Positions 20,904 through 33,018 of a DNA stretch of 64,000 bases are shown piece after piece. The stretch lies in contig JANBVO010000017.1 of NCBI GenBank assembly GCA_030052745.1, positions 310,001 to 374,000 on the forward strand, in the 5' to 3' direction. Position numbers and translations under genes: made by a program. The stretch's first letter is position 1. Every line of letters starts with the position of its first letter. The notes below the pieces were generated by a model. The model did not search any database. It was given only the letters and a program-made list of their open reading frames with translations, and was not told the DNA's origin. The DNA is from Pleurostoma richardsiae (taxonomy: Eukaryota; Ascomycota; Sordariomycetes; Calosphaeriales; Pleurostomataceae).

Positions 20904-22694
20904 ATGGGCGGTAAACTCTCAGAAGCCGGCTCTAAGCTGGCTGTGGGCGATGAGCTCGCAGCCGTGCTCCCCCAGGACGGTAAGCCCTGGTACAAGCGCG
21001 GCTACCTCCTCAAGCTGAACTTTATCATCCTCTCTCTCGTCTTGTACTGTAAGTTGTCCTACTCCTTACATGTCGATACCCCTTCCCTATCTAGTGGTGT
21101 TTCCATTCCCAGATCCGGAAAATCCGCAAAAATCAGAAAACCTATCGAGAGCAAAATGCTCAACAATCAAAAACTGACCTGTGCTTCTTCCAGCATCCGC
21201 AAACGGTTACGACGGATCTCTCCAGAATGGTCTCCAAGCCCTTGATCAGTGGGAGGACTTCATGGACACTCCAACTGGCTCTTGGCTTGGATGGATCAAC
21301 GCCATCTACTGGCTCGGCTGCGGTGTCACCTACCCCCCAGCTGCCTGGGTATCCAATCGGTTTGGCCGTAAACCAGGTATCCTTGCGGGCTACCTGTTGC
21401 TCATCCTCGGCGTCTCTCTCCAGACTGCTGCCCCCAACGATATTGCCTTCATGATGTCGCGTCTCTTCATGGGCTCTGCCTCAGCCCTGTTTGGCAATGG
21501 TGCTCCCCTGCTGATTAACGAGATTGCCTACCCCGCTCATCGTGGCATCGCCAACGCAACGTTCATGTGCGGCTGGTATGTCGGTGGCAGCATCGCCGCT
21601 TGGGTTACGTTCGCGACGCGAACCTACACCACTGCGTGGGCATGGAAGCTTCCCTGCCTGCTCCAGATCCTGTTGCCCCTTCTGGCTCTGCCGGGTCTGC
21701 TAATGGCCCCCGAGAGCCCGCGATGGCTCATTTCGGTCGACCGCTACGAGGAAGCACGCAGAACCCTTGTGGACATTCACGCGGGCGGTGATGAGAACGC
21801 AGCCCTAGTTGAGTACGAGTATGTTGAGATCTCGACCACCATCGCCGCCGAGCGGGAAGCCCACAACAGCGCTGGTTACATGGATATGATCAAGACGCCA
21901 GGAAACCGCCGTCGCCTGTTCATCTCGATCACACTCGGAGTGTTTGCTCAGTGGGCCGGCAACGGCGTCGTCAGCTACTATCTTTCTCTCGTCCTGGACA
22001 CTGTCGGCGTCAAGAGCGTCAAGGACCAGACTCTCATCTCCGCTTGCCTGCAGGTGTGGAACCTCATCTGCTCCGTCGCCGCTGCCTTCTCTGTCGACCG
22101 AGTAGGACGGAGGCCTCTGTTTATTGCGTCTGCCATTATCATGCTGGTCTCCTACGTCCTGGTAACTGGCCTGTCGGGCTCCTTCGCCGAGACTGGACAC
22201 GCCGCTACTGGTGTCGCGGTTATCCCATTCCTGTTCGTGTTCTTCGCTGGCTACGACATTGCACTGTAAGTACAACCTTCCGCACCCCTTTCGAGTGCCC
22301 TCATCCCTGGTCAATATGTAACTAACCTCGTGTCTTTCTCCACAGCACACCCTTCCTCACTGCTTACCCCTGCGAGATCTGGCAATACAGCCTTCGTGCG
22401 CGCGGCCTAACGGTCACCTGGGTCGCTAGCATCTCCGCTATCTTCTTCAACACTTTCGTCAATCCCATCGCACTCGACAGCATCGAGTGGAAATACTACA
22501 TCGTCTTTGTTGTCGTCCTGCTGGTCATGCTCGTCACCGTCTGGTTCTTCTACCCCGAGACTGGCGGCCGCTCGCTGGAGCAGATCGCCATCATCTTCGA
22601 CGGCGAGGGGGCGGACCTTCCACTCACCAAGCCTCAGGATAAGGGCCTGGAGGATGGACATGAGAGCGCCGCGTCCCATAAGGAGGAAGTATAG
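20904..22694 (+). CDS. MFS sugar porter divergent from GH3 beta-glucosidase
   Basis: Three exons (20904-21048, 21194-22265, 22346-22694) give 521 residues. Motifs in order: NGYDGSLQNGL in helix 1, NRFGRKPG after helix 2, PESPRWLISVDR after helix 6, SVDRVGRRPLF after helix 8, and YPETGGRSLEQIAIIF after helix 12. These mark the sugar-porter family, close to fungal lactose/cellobiose-type permeases. It should be a proton symporter in the plasma membrane. The divergent GH3 gene encodes an enzyme without a signal peptide. The simplest reading is therefore uptake of an oligoglucoside followed by cytosolic hydrolysis. The first intron is long for this genome (145 bases). The C-terminus is short and polar. 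Confidence 0.94.
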
Positions 22695-24075
22695 AGGCCA
22701 CGGCCAGTCAGAAGCACTATATAAGTAGACATACATTAGCGGAACATGAGACTTAGGGCGCTCCAGCCTCGCTACTACTTAGACTTTGATAGATATACAT
22801 GTTATTAATATCCATATGTATCCCTATGCCGTTATCCCGTTATTCGATGCAGAATTCGCTGGTCTTAGTCAATCTGAGCTGACTGGTGTGTGCTAACATG
22901 ATTTGATGTGGCTTTTCTACTCTTCAGCGTGGACAGCTCCCTGACTGACTGCTTCTCCAATATTGAATTATCTCCCCATTCATTCGAATCTATACCAAGC
23001 CATGCAACTGAAGAATAAGGCGTGAAGGTAACCCTGACAGGAAGGCCCCCTCTTCGGCGCCCTGCCATGTCGTAAATCATGACTGTCATGCATGTCTCTC
23101 ACCTTATAGAAAATCATTTTGGACAACGCACGAATCAACACAAGCGACACCGCAGCAGGACGCACCTATGTAATGTAATATAAGGCTATTTTCTCCACAT
23201 GGATTTCCGGATATGGCATATAGGCCGGACATAAAGTCATAACCATTACGTGAAACTATTCAGCCATCACGCTGCGCAATGTCCAACCAGAAAATAGCAG
23301 AATGACAGTCTATTTCGAGGTTCATGGCTAGATACTGCTCGGCATTGGCTGGATTCATATTGGTTTGGTAGGATTGCGCGCTAGGTGTTCTATTCTAGAG
23401 ACTGAGCGAACTTTCCAACGTCATCTTCCTCATTACCCCAGATTACATGAGAGCCGGCCGACCTCCGGTTTCAGAGTTGTAAGCGATTTCTCCCGCTTCT
23501 ATAACCGGCTGTCAGATGCTTGGCCGCCGGCAGATGCTACCTCAAATTTTGAATAAGCTGGAACTGTCTGATCCTGCTGCTGGAGTCCATTTCGTTGAAT
23601 CAAGTTCTACGAGATGCTTTCTGCTGATATCCTGTCACGGGGCTGACGTGACATTGTCCCGCCGTTCCACTTCACTCCGCAAAAGGAGACATGACTTCGC
23701 CTTGGTAACTGTAATCGTCTCTCATAGCTATGAAAGCTGATGTTCTTTTATCAGACTATCGTCTCTAGCATAAGCGGCACGAGAAAGGGAGACAGACATA
23801 GGCATCGACCATCATGCTTACAACATAGACAGAAATAGATCTGCTTCAAAACCCGAGCAGCGTAGATTTACAGGACATCATGAACTATATAATAGGAGAC
23901 GTGGAAGCTGTTCAAACGGTCAGTGGGGTAATCCCTAAGCCATCATTCATCAACATCTCAGTAACTATCATATAACCGCCTGTCTCAACCACGGTCCAAA
24001 TCATCCAAGTCAAGTGGTGAAACAAGCGAAGTCTTATTATTCAAGATCTCACACTCAAAGACCAATTCTCGCAAA
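22695..24075. other. Intergenic region, 1.4 kb
   Basis: No convincing gene. It contains scattered short open frames on both strands with no recognisable domain. A TATATAAT element at 23886-23893 lies about 180 bases upstream of the small secreted protein gene. Confidence 0.5.
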
Positions 24076-24399
24076 ATGAAGACAGTCGCTTTCATTCTCG
24101 GCCTCTTTGCCGCAGCTGCCTCTGCCGCTCCCAACGCTGGTCAGGCCATCCTTCAGTTCGAAATTGACCCTGACACCTTCACCTCTGATACACCCATCGC
24201 TGTCCCGGGCACGATCACAGTTGACCAGTCACTCATTGCCGCCACTATCGCGACTGTCTCGGGCGTTGCAGACCCTGACGATGTCCAGTGCCAGGCTTTC
24301 AACGGAAATACCAAGGTGGCGGAGCCTTTCACGCTTGAACACTTCACAACCTTCAACGGTGGAGCGAAGGTTTTGATTACCACAATCACATGTCAGTAG
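24076..24399 (+). CDS. Small secreted protein, 107 aa
   Basis: A 107-residue protein with a clear signal peptide (residues 1-18, hydrophobic core FILGLFAAAASA with cleavage after ASA). The mature part is about 89 residues, rich in Thr and Ile, with only two cysteines (72 and 106) that could form one disulphide. Predicted strand-rich content (AILQFEIDPDTF, TITVDQSLIAATIATV, GAKVLITTITC) suggests a small beta-sandwich. No family is recognised. It could be an effector-like or surface protein; nothing in the sequence decides this. It is a single exon, followed after 259 bases by the 3' end of the NRPS-like gene on the other strand. Confidence 0.75.
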   Translation: MKTVAFILGLFAAAASAAPNAGQAILQFEIDPDTFTSDTPIAVPGTITVDQSLIAATIATVSGVADPDDVQCQAFNGNTKVAEPFTLEHFTTFNGGAKVLITTITCQ

Positions 24400-24658
24400 A
24401 AAGATACCTTCAGGCAGTTACTAGATGATGTTGGGAGAGAAAGAGGTCAATTTTCGCTCGTTATTTGCATAGAGGTGTCTTCAGCTATTTAACCTTGCGA
24501 AATAACACGCTCCTTGAGGGGTGGCCACCCATTTCATCTATGCTTTCCATATATTACGGATGAGTACAGAACATTGTGAATCCGACAAGTCTTGCCTCTT
24601 GCTCGATTCTTCGAAACTATCTTTTATCCTGTCTATCGAGAGCCTGACCGAGTCACGC

Positions 24659-27600
24659 TCATGCAACTGTCTGCTGTAGGTCCGACCTATTCCTCAGCCA
24701 GGAGTGATGAAACTTCCGTACCAGCTTGGTGCCCATCATATCAGGGATATCCTTCAACGCAGGGCAGATATTGTGAGTCTTTGAAGTTTCGAATCTGACA
24801 GCTTGACGAGCTAGAGATGCATCCCCCAATTCCTCGTGGAAGTAATCAACAAGCTTCAAGGCTGGTAAGCGCTCGACGGCCTCAGGACCGAGTTTCTCAC
24901 CGCTCTCATGAACTCGTGATATCCAAGAGACGAAGGGGATCGGATCGAACACCAGCCCCGCCTCATGCAGTGCCGGAAGCACGTCGTCCTTCCAAGACAG
25001 CGAATGATCAGGCATGATGTTGAAATAACGCGCCTTGGGTGATACAATCCCATTCGTGTTGCCGATGACTTGCCCATTCACTGCCTCATTAGCGTGATCA
25101 CCCCTAGTCCCAAGACCTTCGGCAGCTTCTATACAAGCCTTGGCCACGATGTCAACCGGCATCCACAGGCACTGATCGTTATCACCGTCCAGCAGGGGCA
25201 GCGCTCGGACCTCAAGGGCGCTCATCACCATCAGCGGGATAGCCTCCTTGTCATTCCAGATGCCGTTCGTAGTGTCACCAGCAATCTGGCCAATACGCAA
25301 GACGCCGATGTGCCCGCCCGCCGCCGCCGCCGCCACTTCACAGAGACGCTCGCACACGAGCTTTGACCGGGCGTACCCTGTTGGGGCTGCATGATCGAAG
25401 GACGGGATGGGCCCCTCCGAAATGGAAGCCCGGATGTTGCCGTCTAGCGCAGGCGTGCGAAAGGCTGTGGATATTGAGCTCGCAAAGAGGAGCCGGGCTG
25501 GCCGCACAAACGGAACACTGAGGGACAGCTCGAGTAGGTTGTGCAGACCGGCAATCTGCGGCTCGAACCCGCTGAGAGATAAGTTGAAGTTGACAGGCCA
25601 CGCAGCGTGAATGATGAGGGTCGTTTGGCTCTCGAGAGTCTGGTAGACATCATCAGGCAAGCCAAGGTTCGGAGCGTCGAGATGAGATGTTTCCACTGCT
25701 GCTACCTTCTGGAGAAAGTCTCTATTTGAAGGGGAAATGGCGCGCTGTTCCAGAGAAGCCTGAATACGAGCCAGTGGTTTCGGGCCACGAACCAGACAGT
25801 AGACTTGTTTGACCTTCGAGTCTTTGAGTAGACAACTGAGGATGTGTGCTCCTAGTGCGCCAGTCGCACCAGTAAGGACCTATCGTCGTCAGCACACTCA
25901 TCAGACCCTTGGCTAGCAAACTTACCACGATGTCTTGTTCTGGCACTTGTGTCGATCCAGGATGATGCTCGTGGAAGTTGGAGTACTTCTCCACAAACTT
26001 CTGCATAAGTGCGATATCCTCTTGCTGGCCTCCATCTCCTATCTTACCACCCCTTGGTAGTGACCAAAGTAGTTTCGCTAGTTTCTGAATGTTGCCGGTG
26101 TCATACACCACGTTCGTGGCCAGCGCGTGGCCACCGAGATCCAGCTCATCCTGCAGGATCCGTCGGATCTGAATGGCCCGGAGGCTGTCAATTCCTGCGG
26201 CAAAGAAATCTGTTGTGGCGTCGGGCATGTCAATGCCGGCGTGATCCCGGATCACCTGGGCGAGATAGGCTTCGAGCTCGTGAGTGTCCAGCAGCAACTT
26301 CCGTCTTCCATCTTGCGAGCCGCTCCCGCCATCGTCCATGCGGGAATAAAGCGCATTAATATTATCAGCGAACTGACTGTATGCCTGAGCTCGGATAATG
26401 TTGTTCTTGTCGGTGCAAGGGTACTCGACATTCGAAGCCAGGACGGCCACCATCTCTGGCACAATGCGGGCGAACTCGTCCGCTATCCGGTTCGCTTCCT
26501 CCACAGACGGCCAGATCATTTTGATGAATTCATTGTCCGTCATCTCTGCAGCAGCTGCGGCGCGGAAGATGAGCATGCCCGGAACTGGTCTGTCGATGCC
26601 CACCATCAGAGCATCGCGGACGAGAGGATTCTCACGGACGGTCCCTTCCATGGTCAGTGGGAGAATCTTCTCTCCATTGAGGAGCGTGATACGGTCGTCG
26701 TCCCTCGCAACATACTTCCAAGCGTTGGAAATTGTTGGGTGCGGCGTGAACAGGTCTTTGGAATGGAAGGAGCCAGGAGGGTCATCCGAGTTGGAGATCA
26801 TGAGGGCCGGATGCGACTTGAGGTACACTGATTCGTAAGTCTGGTCGTCGAGCTTCTTGAAGAGCATATGCGGCTTCAGATTGGCATACGGGCGGACGTA
26901 TGCCCACGAGTCGTCACCTGGCTCTCGGTGGATGGAGTCTCCCATGTGACCGACTTCCGTCAGGCCGAAGACGACGCCCAGTCGCACACCCTGTTTCACC
27001 ACCCTGTCGCCCAACTCGTCCGGCGTGCGGGCGCCGGCAGACGTCACGAACTTGCACTTCTTGAGCACCTCCACACCTGCTGGTAGCTCTGCCATCAGCT
27101 TCAGGGCGTACGGGACGGTGTGGCATATCTCAGGTTGAATCCTCTCCAACGCGGCAACCAGGTTGTCTGCCGTCAGGGGTAATTCGGCGTTGAACAGATG
27201 CGCCGTCCTACACATCCACATGGCCTGAACCGACGTTATCAAGCCGTGTAAGTGGTACCAGGGTAGAGCGTTGAAAGCCTTAAGCCCAGTCCCCGATACC
27301 AGAGTGTGTAACAAGCTGCGATGAGACAGTAGGAGAGGCTTGGGTAATCCAGTCGAGCCAGATGAATGCATCATGAGTGCCACGCTGGCGTGCTCTGCCT
27401 CCAAGTCCGGAATGGGCCGCTTGAAAGGGGGTTGAGGGGGGGCATCAGGCTTGTCGAAGTCGCCGCGAACCAGCATGGGCTTGAGTATGATGTCTGGTCG
27501 AGCTGCATTGACTTCTGTAAGGACCGACCTAATTCTCGGCGTTTCTCCATGAATGATAGTGTCACATTGGGCCTTGTCGAGAAGAACAAGGCATGCCGGT

Positions 27601-28016
27601 GCCCCAAGGCGGATGGAGATGGTGAGCACTTTGCATCCCAGACGGAACAGAGCAAAGAAAGTGACAACGAAGGATAGGTCTGACGGCGCATACAACGCCA
27701 CCGTCTTGTGCGAGTTCTGCTCCTGCATTAGTCTTGGTATTCTCACAGTGAAAAGCCTGGGAAGATCGGCAAGGGGAAGACGCACCACTTCGAAGCCGCC
27801 ACGCACGAGAGCTCGGCAAGCCTCGTCGACCATGCAGTCGAGATCTCGACCGGTGAAGAACTCGTAATCTGCAGGGCTGTCCTTATGTCTAGGGTAGCCC
27901 AATATCGGACATTGCTCCTCGTCTCCGGCTCGTTGACGGACAATGTCGTCTATCATGTACAGCTTGCCAAAGCGAGCAATGCGTTCTTCCACAACTTCCG
28001 CGGACAGATGTGCCAT
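24659..28016 (-). CDS. NRPS-like carboxylate reductase (adenylation-thiolation-reductase)
   Basis: Two exons (28016-25926 and 25879-24659) give 1103 residues. The adenylation domain spans about residues 40-530, with the AMP-binding core SSGSTG at 218-223 and GLTEVGHMG further on. A carrier domain follows, with the phosphopantetheine serine Ser611 in FFAAGIDSLRAIQ. From about residue 698 there is a thioester-reductase/NAD-binding-4 domain, with the nucleotide loop TGATGALGA and the catalytic pair Tyr866/Lys870 in GYARSKLV. There is no condensation domain. Proteins of this A-T-R layout activate an aryl, polyketide or amino acid and release it as an aldehyde or alcohol using NADPH. No polyketide synthase or other core gene is in the window, so it is an orphan reductase here. 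Its start faces 1.07 kb of non-coding DNA. Confidence 0.94.
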
Positions 28017-29089
28017 TTTTGCCCTCTAGTCTGGTAAGCAGGCTCAGTCTCGTAGATGCAGACTTCTCACACTGGCTTCCGGATAAAAATGCACCAAACG
28101 ATTGGTCTCTGGGAGCTAGAAGAAAGAAAGTCTCTGAAGTCTGCGACTTGGTGGTAGTAGACTCCTTGCAGATAAGATGTCAACACTCGAAGGGCGCGAT
28201 ATCTGATGACGATCCCAGTAAGCAGAGCGTTTCCAATCGGGGACGAGCATGACAGGCAAAGCAGTCGAAGCAATCAATAATATCGAACGACCCGCTCTTG
28301 GTGCATCATCTTGCATGCATCCGTGACTTGCCCCGTTCCATTCCCAGGCCTCTCCCCTATTCTAGCCCCTCAGTTGGTTTCGCGGCACTTATCCAATGCC
28401 AGGATTTGGAATTCATCAACACATCTCAATGAACGCCGGCTGGTTTCTGAAGCAAACTTGCCGAAGCCGGCGGAGGAAAAAGCAATGGCATACCGTCGAG
28501 GCAGCCACCAACACTCTGATACCACCGACTCTGCTTCTGTGAGGCGCTTTTCCAACCTCCCCCTTCATGTGAAATCACCAGGGCTTGTTTGTGATAAGCG
28601 TTTTAGCGACCGGTAACAGGCGCAGCTTCGACAGGCTACCCCGGATCTTGGTTCCATTGCAGATGGAATGGTTCGTGGGGCGGTGGCACATCCCGTGCCG
28701 AGCGACCGGGTTGCAAAACGGTAGAAACGGAGGATCGTCTCGAGTCGTCGAGGCTTGCACAAATGCGCAATCAAAGTCAAGTCGCAGATCTGTCGGAGGA
28801 TCTCCCAGAGCATAATTATAGCCGCAAACCAATATCACACAGGCATGCCATGAAAGTCCGCACAGTACTACTACTGTCAGTCCATCTGAACGAACAAGAT
28901 CGTCCAGCTAGGTTTTCAAAAAAGCCTCGGGGCAACAGAGTGTTGAGAGACGACGACAAGGACTGCAGATGGTTGATATGCCATGTCAAGAACGGAAGCA
29001 ATCATTTATCTATTCCCCAAGCACATTAGATCTAATCTGTGCACTTGCGCAAGGATGCTTGCTGTTGCTATACGCCAATGTGATCCAAT
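28017..29089. other. Promoter region of NRPS-like gene
   Basis: About 1.07 kb between the NRPS-like start and the 3' end of the next minus-strand gene. It has short open frames without domains. I see no gene, repeat or clear regulatory palindrome. Confidence 0.5.
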
Positions 29090-30404
29090 CTAACGAGGAG
29101 TTGGTGTCGGGGACGCAACATCCAGATACGCGTCCATGCCTCGCTTCTTGTCCCACTCGCTTTGCTCGACAACAGTCATCTCCACATCCGTCCTGACGTG
29201 AATAAAGCCCTTGCCATCCTTTGGCGCAACTCCAGGCTGCTGGCCTCGGTTTGCAAGAGACGTTTCGTCACTGGCGTTGTCTTTGGTCATCATCTCAAGG
29301 TCATTGTCACCCTCCCTGCTGCCCAGCACCATGTGTCCCGCCCGACTGTTTCTTCTCTTTGAAGACGCCCCAGCGTATGCCGAGCCCGTCCCGTGGCTGG
29401 GATAGCCGCTGCTACCCTCGCTTCGTCCCAGCCATTTGTTTACTAGGGGTCTGATCGCGGGGAGGTTTGCGCAGATGAATCCGATCTCGACCTCCACAGT
29501 AGACCAGAGACCGCCACCGACGTTAGAGAAGGTGAAATCCTCAGGGTCGATTTCGTTGACGGCGATGATGCGAAACACTGAGGCAACACAAACACTGGGC
29601 GGATAAGTCAGCTGTCAGTAATAGGAGAGTGCGGCATCGTAACCTACAATAGACCCAGGAGAAACAAGAAGCTCAGCGACCATTTCTTGCTCCTTGACGT
29701 GTGGAGTCGCCAAACTACTGGCAGAGGCAGTGACAGGACCGCAACATCGCCCACCACATTGATGATTGCTGAGGCAAAGTAAAAGGTGTGCTGGTCAATG
29801 CACTTCCCGGGAGTCTTGGGCAGCCAGAACATCTTGACGGGGCTGCACTGCAGCATGAATGTGAAGAAGTTCGAGAGGAAGATTCCCGTTGATAGACCGG
29901 CAACTCCCAAGACACCGATCCGGAAGTCTCGCGTCGGGAAGACGCGCCAGTAAAAGAGAAGAATGCCGATCTTGACACTGAAGACACCAGTCGACCAGAG
30001 CAACATGTAGACGTAGAGGTTCTTCGGCAATGATGTCAGTCGCAGCGTTCTAGTCTGGGGAGATCGCAAACACTGACCTTCATGAAGGTAGTCACTGTGT
30101 CGGTATCTAGAGTTGCCTCGTGCCGTCCGGATCCATATGCCAGACCTAAGAGAGCCATCAGTACTTGTATTTCTTTCATACATATCGAACTTTCTGACGC
30201 ACCGATGAAGTCGCTTGCGCTCATGGAAATACAAACTGCCATGACACCCACCATCCAGTAGTCATCATACCACAGCTTCGCCGCGGAGAGCACTCTTGCG
30301 TAGAGGCGTAAGCCAAACGACAGGATAGAGAATGTGAGACAGGTCACTACAATGCCGATTGTGAGCCTCTGGTTGTAGCCCTCTCCGGCATTGTTACCCG
30401 CCAT
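29090..30404 (-). CDS. Seven-transmembrane rhodopsin-fold fungal protein (PTH11-like/Rhodopsin_fungal)
   Basis: Four exons (30404-30203, 30145-30078, 30021-29648, 29594-29090) give 382 residues. Seven hydrophobic helices can be traced: near residues 14-36, 49-66, 90-115, 125-150, 165-195, 205-230 and 250-275. The conserved pattern of this family is visible, including RLYARV before WYDDYWM, YMLLWSTGVFSVKIGILLFYWRVF, and a PLPVVWRL-type loop. The last roughly 120 residues are a polar cytosolic tail. These plasma-membrane proteins lack the CFEM domain here and are thought to act as receptors in some plant pathogens (PTH11 class), but most are uncharacterised. The exon 3 acceptor and the phase-2 junction to exon 4 restore the continuous helix pattern. 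It lies upstream, on the same strand, of the NRPS-like gene. Confidence 0.88.
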
Positions 30405-32179
30405 GATGATATCAAATCAACAGGGACGAGTGAACGCAGAAGAGATATCGGCCAAATCTCAATAGCAGAACACAACATGTGGCGAGGGACACTTTATTAA
30501 GATGAAGACTCATCTTTCAATATGGTATTCAACAGGACTCGTACGATCCAATGCTCAGTGCTGGGTACACAAAGGGATCGTCTGTACAGTACGACGGGGT
30601 CCCCCGTCATAACTTTCACAGAGCAATCCTGGCCGTTGCGATCTACTCGTCGATCTTGAAGCTGTTGGTGCTCAAGGAGCTCAGAGTTATGTCAGGGGTA
30701 GATGATAACGGACTGGGTTTGCGCCTCGGCTTTCTATCTTTGCCGTTTCCTCCTGGTGATTCCTATGTTCCCTGGGTCGCAGTCAACAGGGGTGTCTTAC
30801 AAGTCGTCAAGTTCCGTTCATGCATAAGGACGCGTAATGCGTCACCGTTTCGACGAAGACTCACCTCCTCTCCCCTCTACATTTCGGGGAACCCGGTTAT
30901 TAAAAGTCTGAACTTCAGGTCTCGATCTTTGAAGCACGTTTCAACTGGCCCGTAATGGAAGGCCTCAAAAAGAGAAGGGTCCACCCCGAAGGATTTAAGC
31001 TGCGTGTCGTCCAGCCCCAATCTAGATATGATCGAGGCTATAAAATTTCGACAGTGGGTAACAGTGGATACGATCGCTGATCGGCAAGCGACACGGAGGA
31101 ATTCCATGCTCGGAAGGGGATCTTCAGGGAGAGGAAAACGGGGTGTTGTTCGGACAAGCTTTGCCGAGCGCGGGCGGCGTTCTACACCGTGAGTTGATGT
31201 TCAGGTACAGAATACTGGGCAAAATGAAACACAGAACGGGGCGGTACCATGACGCGCCACACGCCCCAGAGGTTCGACATGCTGCAATCCTTACAAGCCC
31301 AATGTCCTCGAAACTTACTCTGAAGGCAAACATGTGGTTTGAGGCTTGGGAAAGTGATAACGCATCACACGGTGACAAACAATAACGGACGCCTCATTCT
31401 TCGAGGACGGGGTTAATAGGGACGATGAAACTCGGAGGCTTTCTTTTGCAGTTCCTACCGCTCCTTGTCACAGGACTCGAGCAGGGATCCGGGGGTGGGG
31501 AACGCTTCGGCCCTGTCCTATTGATTCGGGATGACAAGGTCGGCAGCCCGGGGCCGAGGTTCGCCGAGAAGTGATTGTGACGGATCCCTGTGAGCAGCGT
31601 CTAGACCCCCGGTTTCCCCCTCGCTGTGCAGCTCGGGGCTGAGCGGCCCTTGTCTTGTTGCGAGGTCGTTTCCCAATCCGTGAGGTTGGATTCAAGTCTT
31701 CAACAGCAAAAGCAAGCTATGAGCGGTAGCCCCTGTTGTTCAACCCCGTTCTCGTACATCTTGCCGCACAGTTGCAGCGGACGCTCTATCGGCCGGGAGA
31801 GGAAAGCCATTCGTGAACAACCTGGCCATTCCTGGGACTTCGACAACCCCAGGAACTTGTACGGGGGAGTGCTCCGGAGTGAACATTGCACCATCGAGAG
31901 CTTCTATAGGCGAAATGGCTTCGTCAAGGTCAAAGTCTAGAGCCAGCCACAGTTGCCATCCAATTTGCCATTGTCATTACTAGCAGGCAATTTCATCAAT
32001 TTAAGCAGCAGCGATCGGCTGTGAGAGGACCGGACTGAACCCTTCCGTAACCCCTTCTTCTCGCTCCCAGCTCTCCAAGATCTCGGAACTGTCACATCAC
32101 GTCTGCTTTCTGAGACTTCTGCACCATAACTTCACACGTCGAAGACTGATTGGACCCTCCTCATTTGCCACTCGTCACA
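30405..32179. other. Intergenic region, 1.8 kb, possible gene remnants
   Basis: The largest gene-poor stretch in the left half. Open frames at 30551-30955 (+), 30877-31107 (-) and 31626-31940 (+) are uninterrupted but have no recognisable domain or neighbouring exon that extends them convincingly. The minus-strand frame ends in a protein-like segment (FEAFHYGPVETCFKDRDL). I cannot tell whether this is a gene fragment or chance. Confidence 0.4.
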
Positions 32180-33018
32180 ATGTCCCAAGCAGGTTCTATC
32201 CAGTCTAAGACAGCTCCTGACCTGGAGAAGCAGACCACAATCTCTCCCCGCGAGCAGATAGCCCTCCCCTATGTGCCGCGAAACTTTGCCAACCCGGCAC
32301 CGCTAGGCCTCATTGCCTTCGCGACCAGCATCTTCCTAATCTCCCTCTTCGGCGTGCAGCCGCGCGGCGTCACCGAGCCCAATGTCTTGATCGGAAGCAT
32401 GATCTTCTTCGGGGGCATCGCCCAGTATATTGCCGGAATCATGGAGTTTGTTGCGGGAAACACGGTATGTTGCCTGAGATGACTGTGGTTGTACCCTTCG
32501 ACTATGGAAGTTGTGCTAACATGAAGCCTTACATAGTTCGGTGCCACTGTCTTCAGCGCGTATGCCTCCTTCAACCTTGCCTACGCTCTCATCTTCATTC
32601 CAGGCAGCGGCATTATCACAGCATACCAGGATACCACTACTGGAGAGCTGTCACCGTCGTTCTCCCAGGCCCTGGCGTTGTTCGTGTGGGCTTGGTTCAT
32701 CGTCAGCGTAATCTTCACCATCGCTTCCACGCGCAGCTCCTGGGTCCTGCTGTGGCTGCTCATCTTCGTGGACCTGACATTCATCCTCATCGCTGCTGGG
32801 CACATGTCGGGTATAGAGAAGCTGATCACGGCCGCGAGCGGTACCGGGTTTGTGGCTTCTTTCTTAGCTTGTAAGTCGTGAAATGTATACAAAGGTCTAA
32901 AAATATGTACATAACTAACCTACCTCTGCGTTTAGACTATGCAGGTGCTGCTGGCTTGTTTGCGAACGGGACCACTGCTATCAACCTGCCGGTTGGGTCG
33001 TTGCGCAAGGATGCGTAA
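32180..33018 (+). CDS. GPR1/FUN34/YaaH (AceTr) family acetate/ammonia-related transporter
   Basis: Three exons (32180-32464, 32537-32870, 32936-33018) give 233 residues. The family signature NPAPLGL is present at the start of the first helix, followed by six hydrophobic helices, with FGG and Gly/Ala-rich helix faces typical of the hexameric AceTr channels. A polar N-terminal tail of about 45 residues precedes the membrane part. Members in yeast (ADY2/ATO) and Aspergillus (AcpA) import acetate and other short carboxylates and have been linked to ammonia export. The start at 32180 was chosen as the first in-frame ATG (MSQAGSIQS). The gene is convergent with the AP endonuclease gene about 500 bases away. 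Confidence 0.93.

Noticed and set aside
27723-27746. Apparent 24-nt in-frame intron in the NRPS-like gene (GTGAGA..CTAAT..CAG)
   Set aside because: It matches splice consensus words, but 24 nt is far below the usual fungal minimum of about 40-45 nt. Keeping it leaves the frame open, so it was retained as coding.
31260-31280. B-box-like GGTTCGA word suggesting a tRNA
   Set aside because: No A-box at the right distance and no cloverleaf can be drawn around it. No tRNA gene was found elsewhere by eye either.
30551-31940. Three open frames of 75-134 codons between the receptor-like and acetate-transporter-like genes
   Set aside because: No domains, no supporting splice neighbours and no consistent strand. 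Reported only as possible remnants within the intergenic entry.
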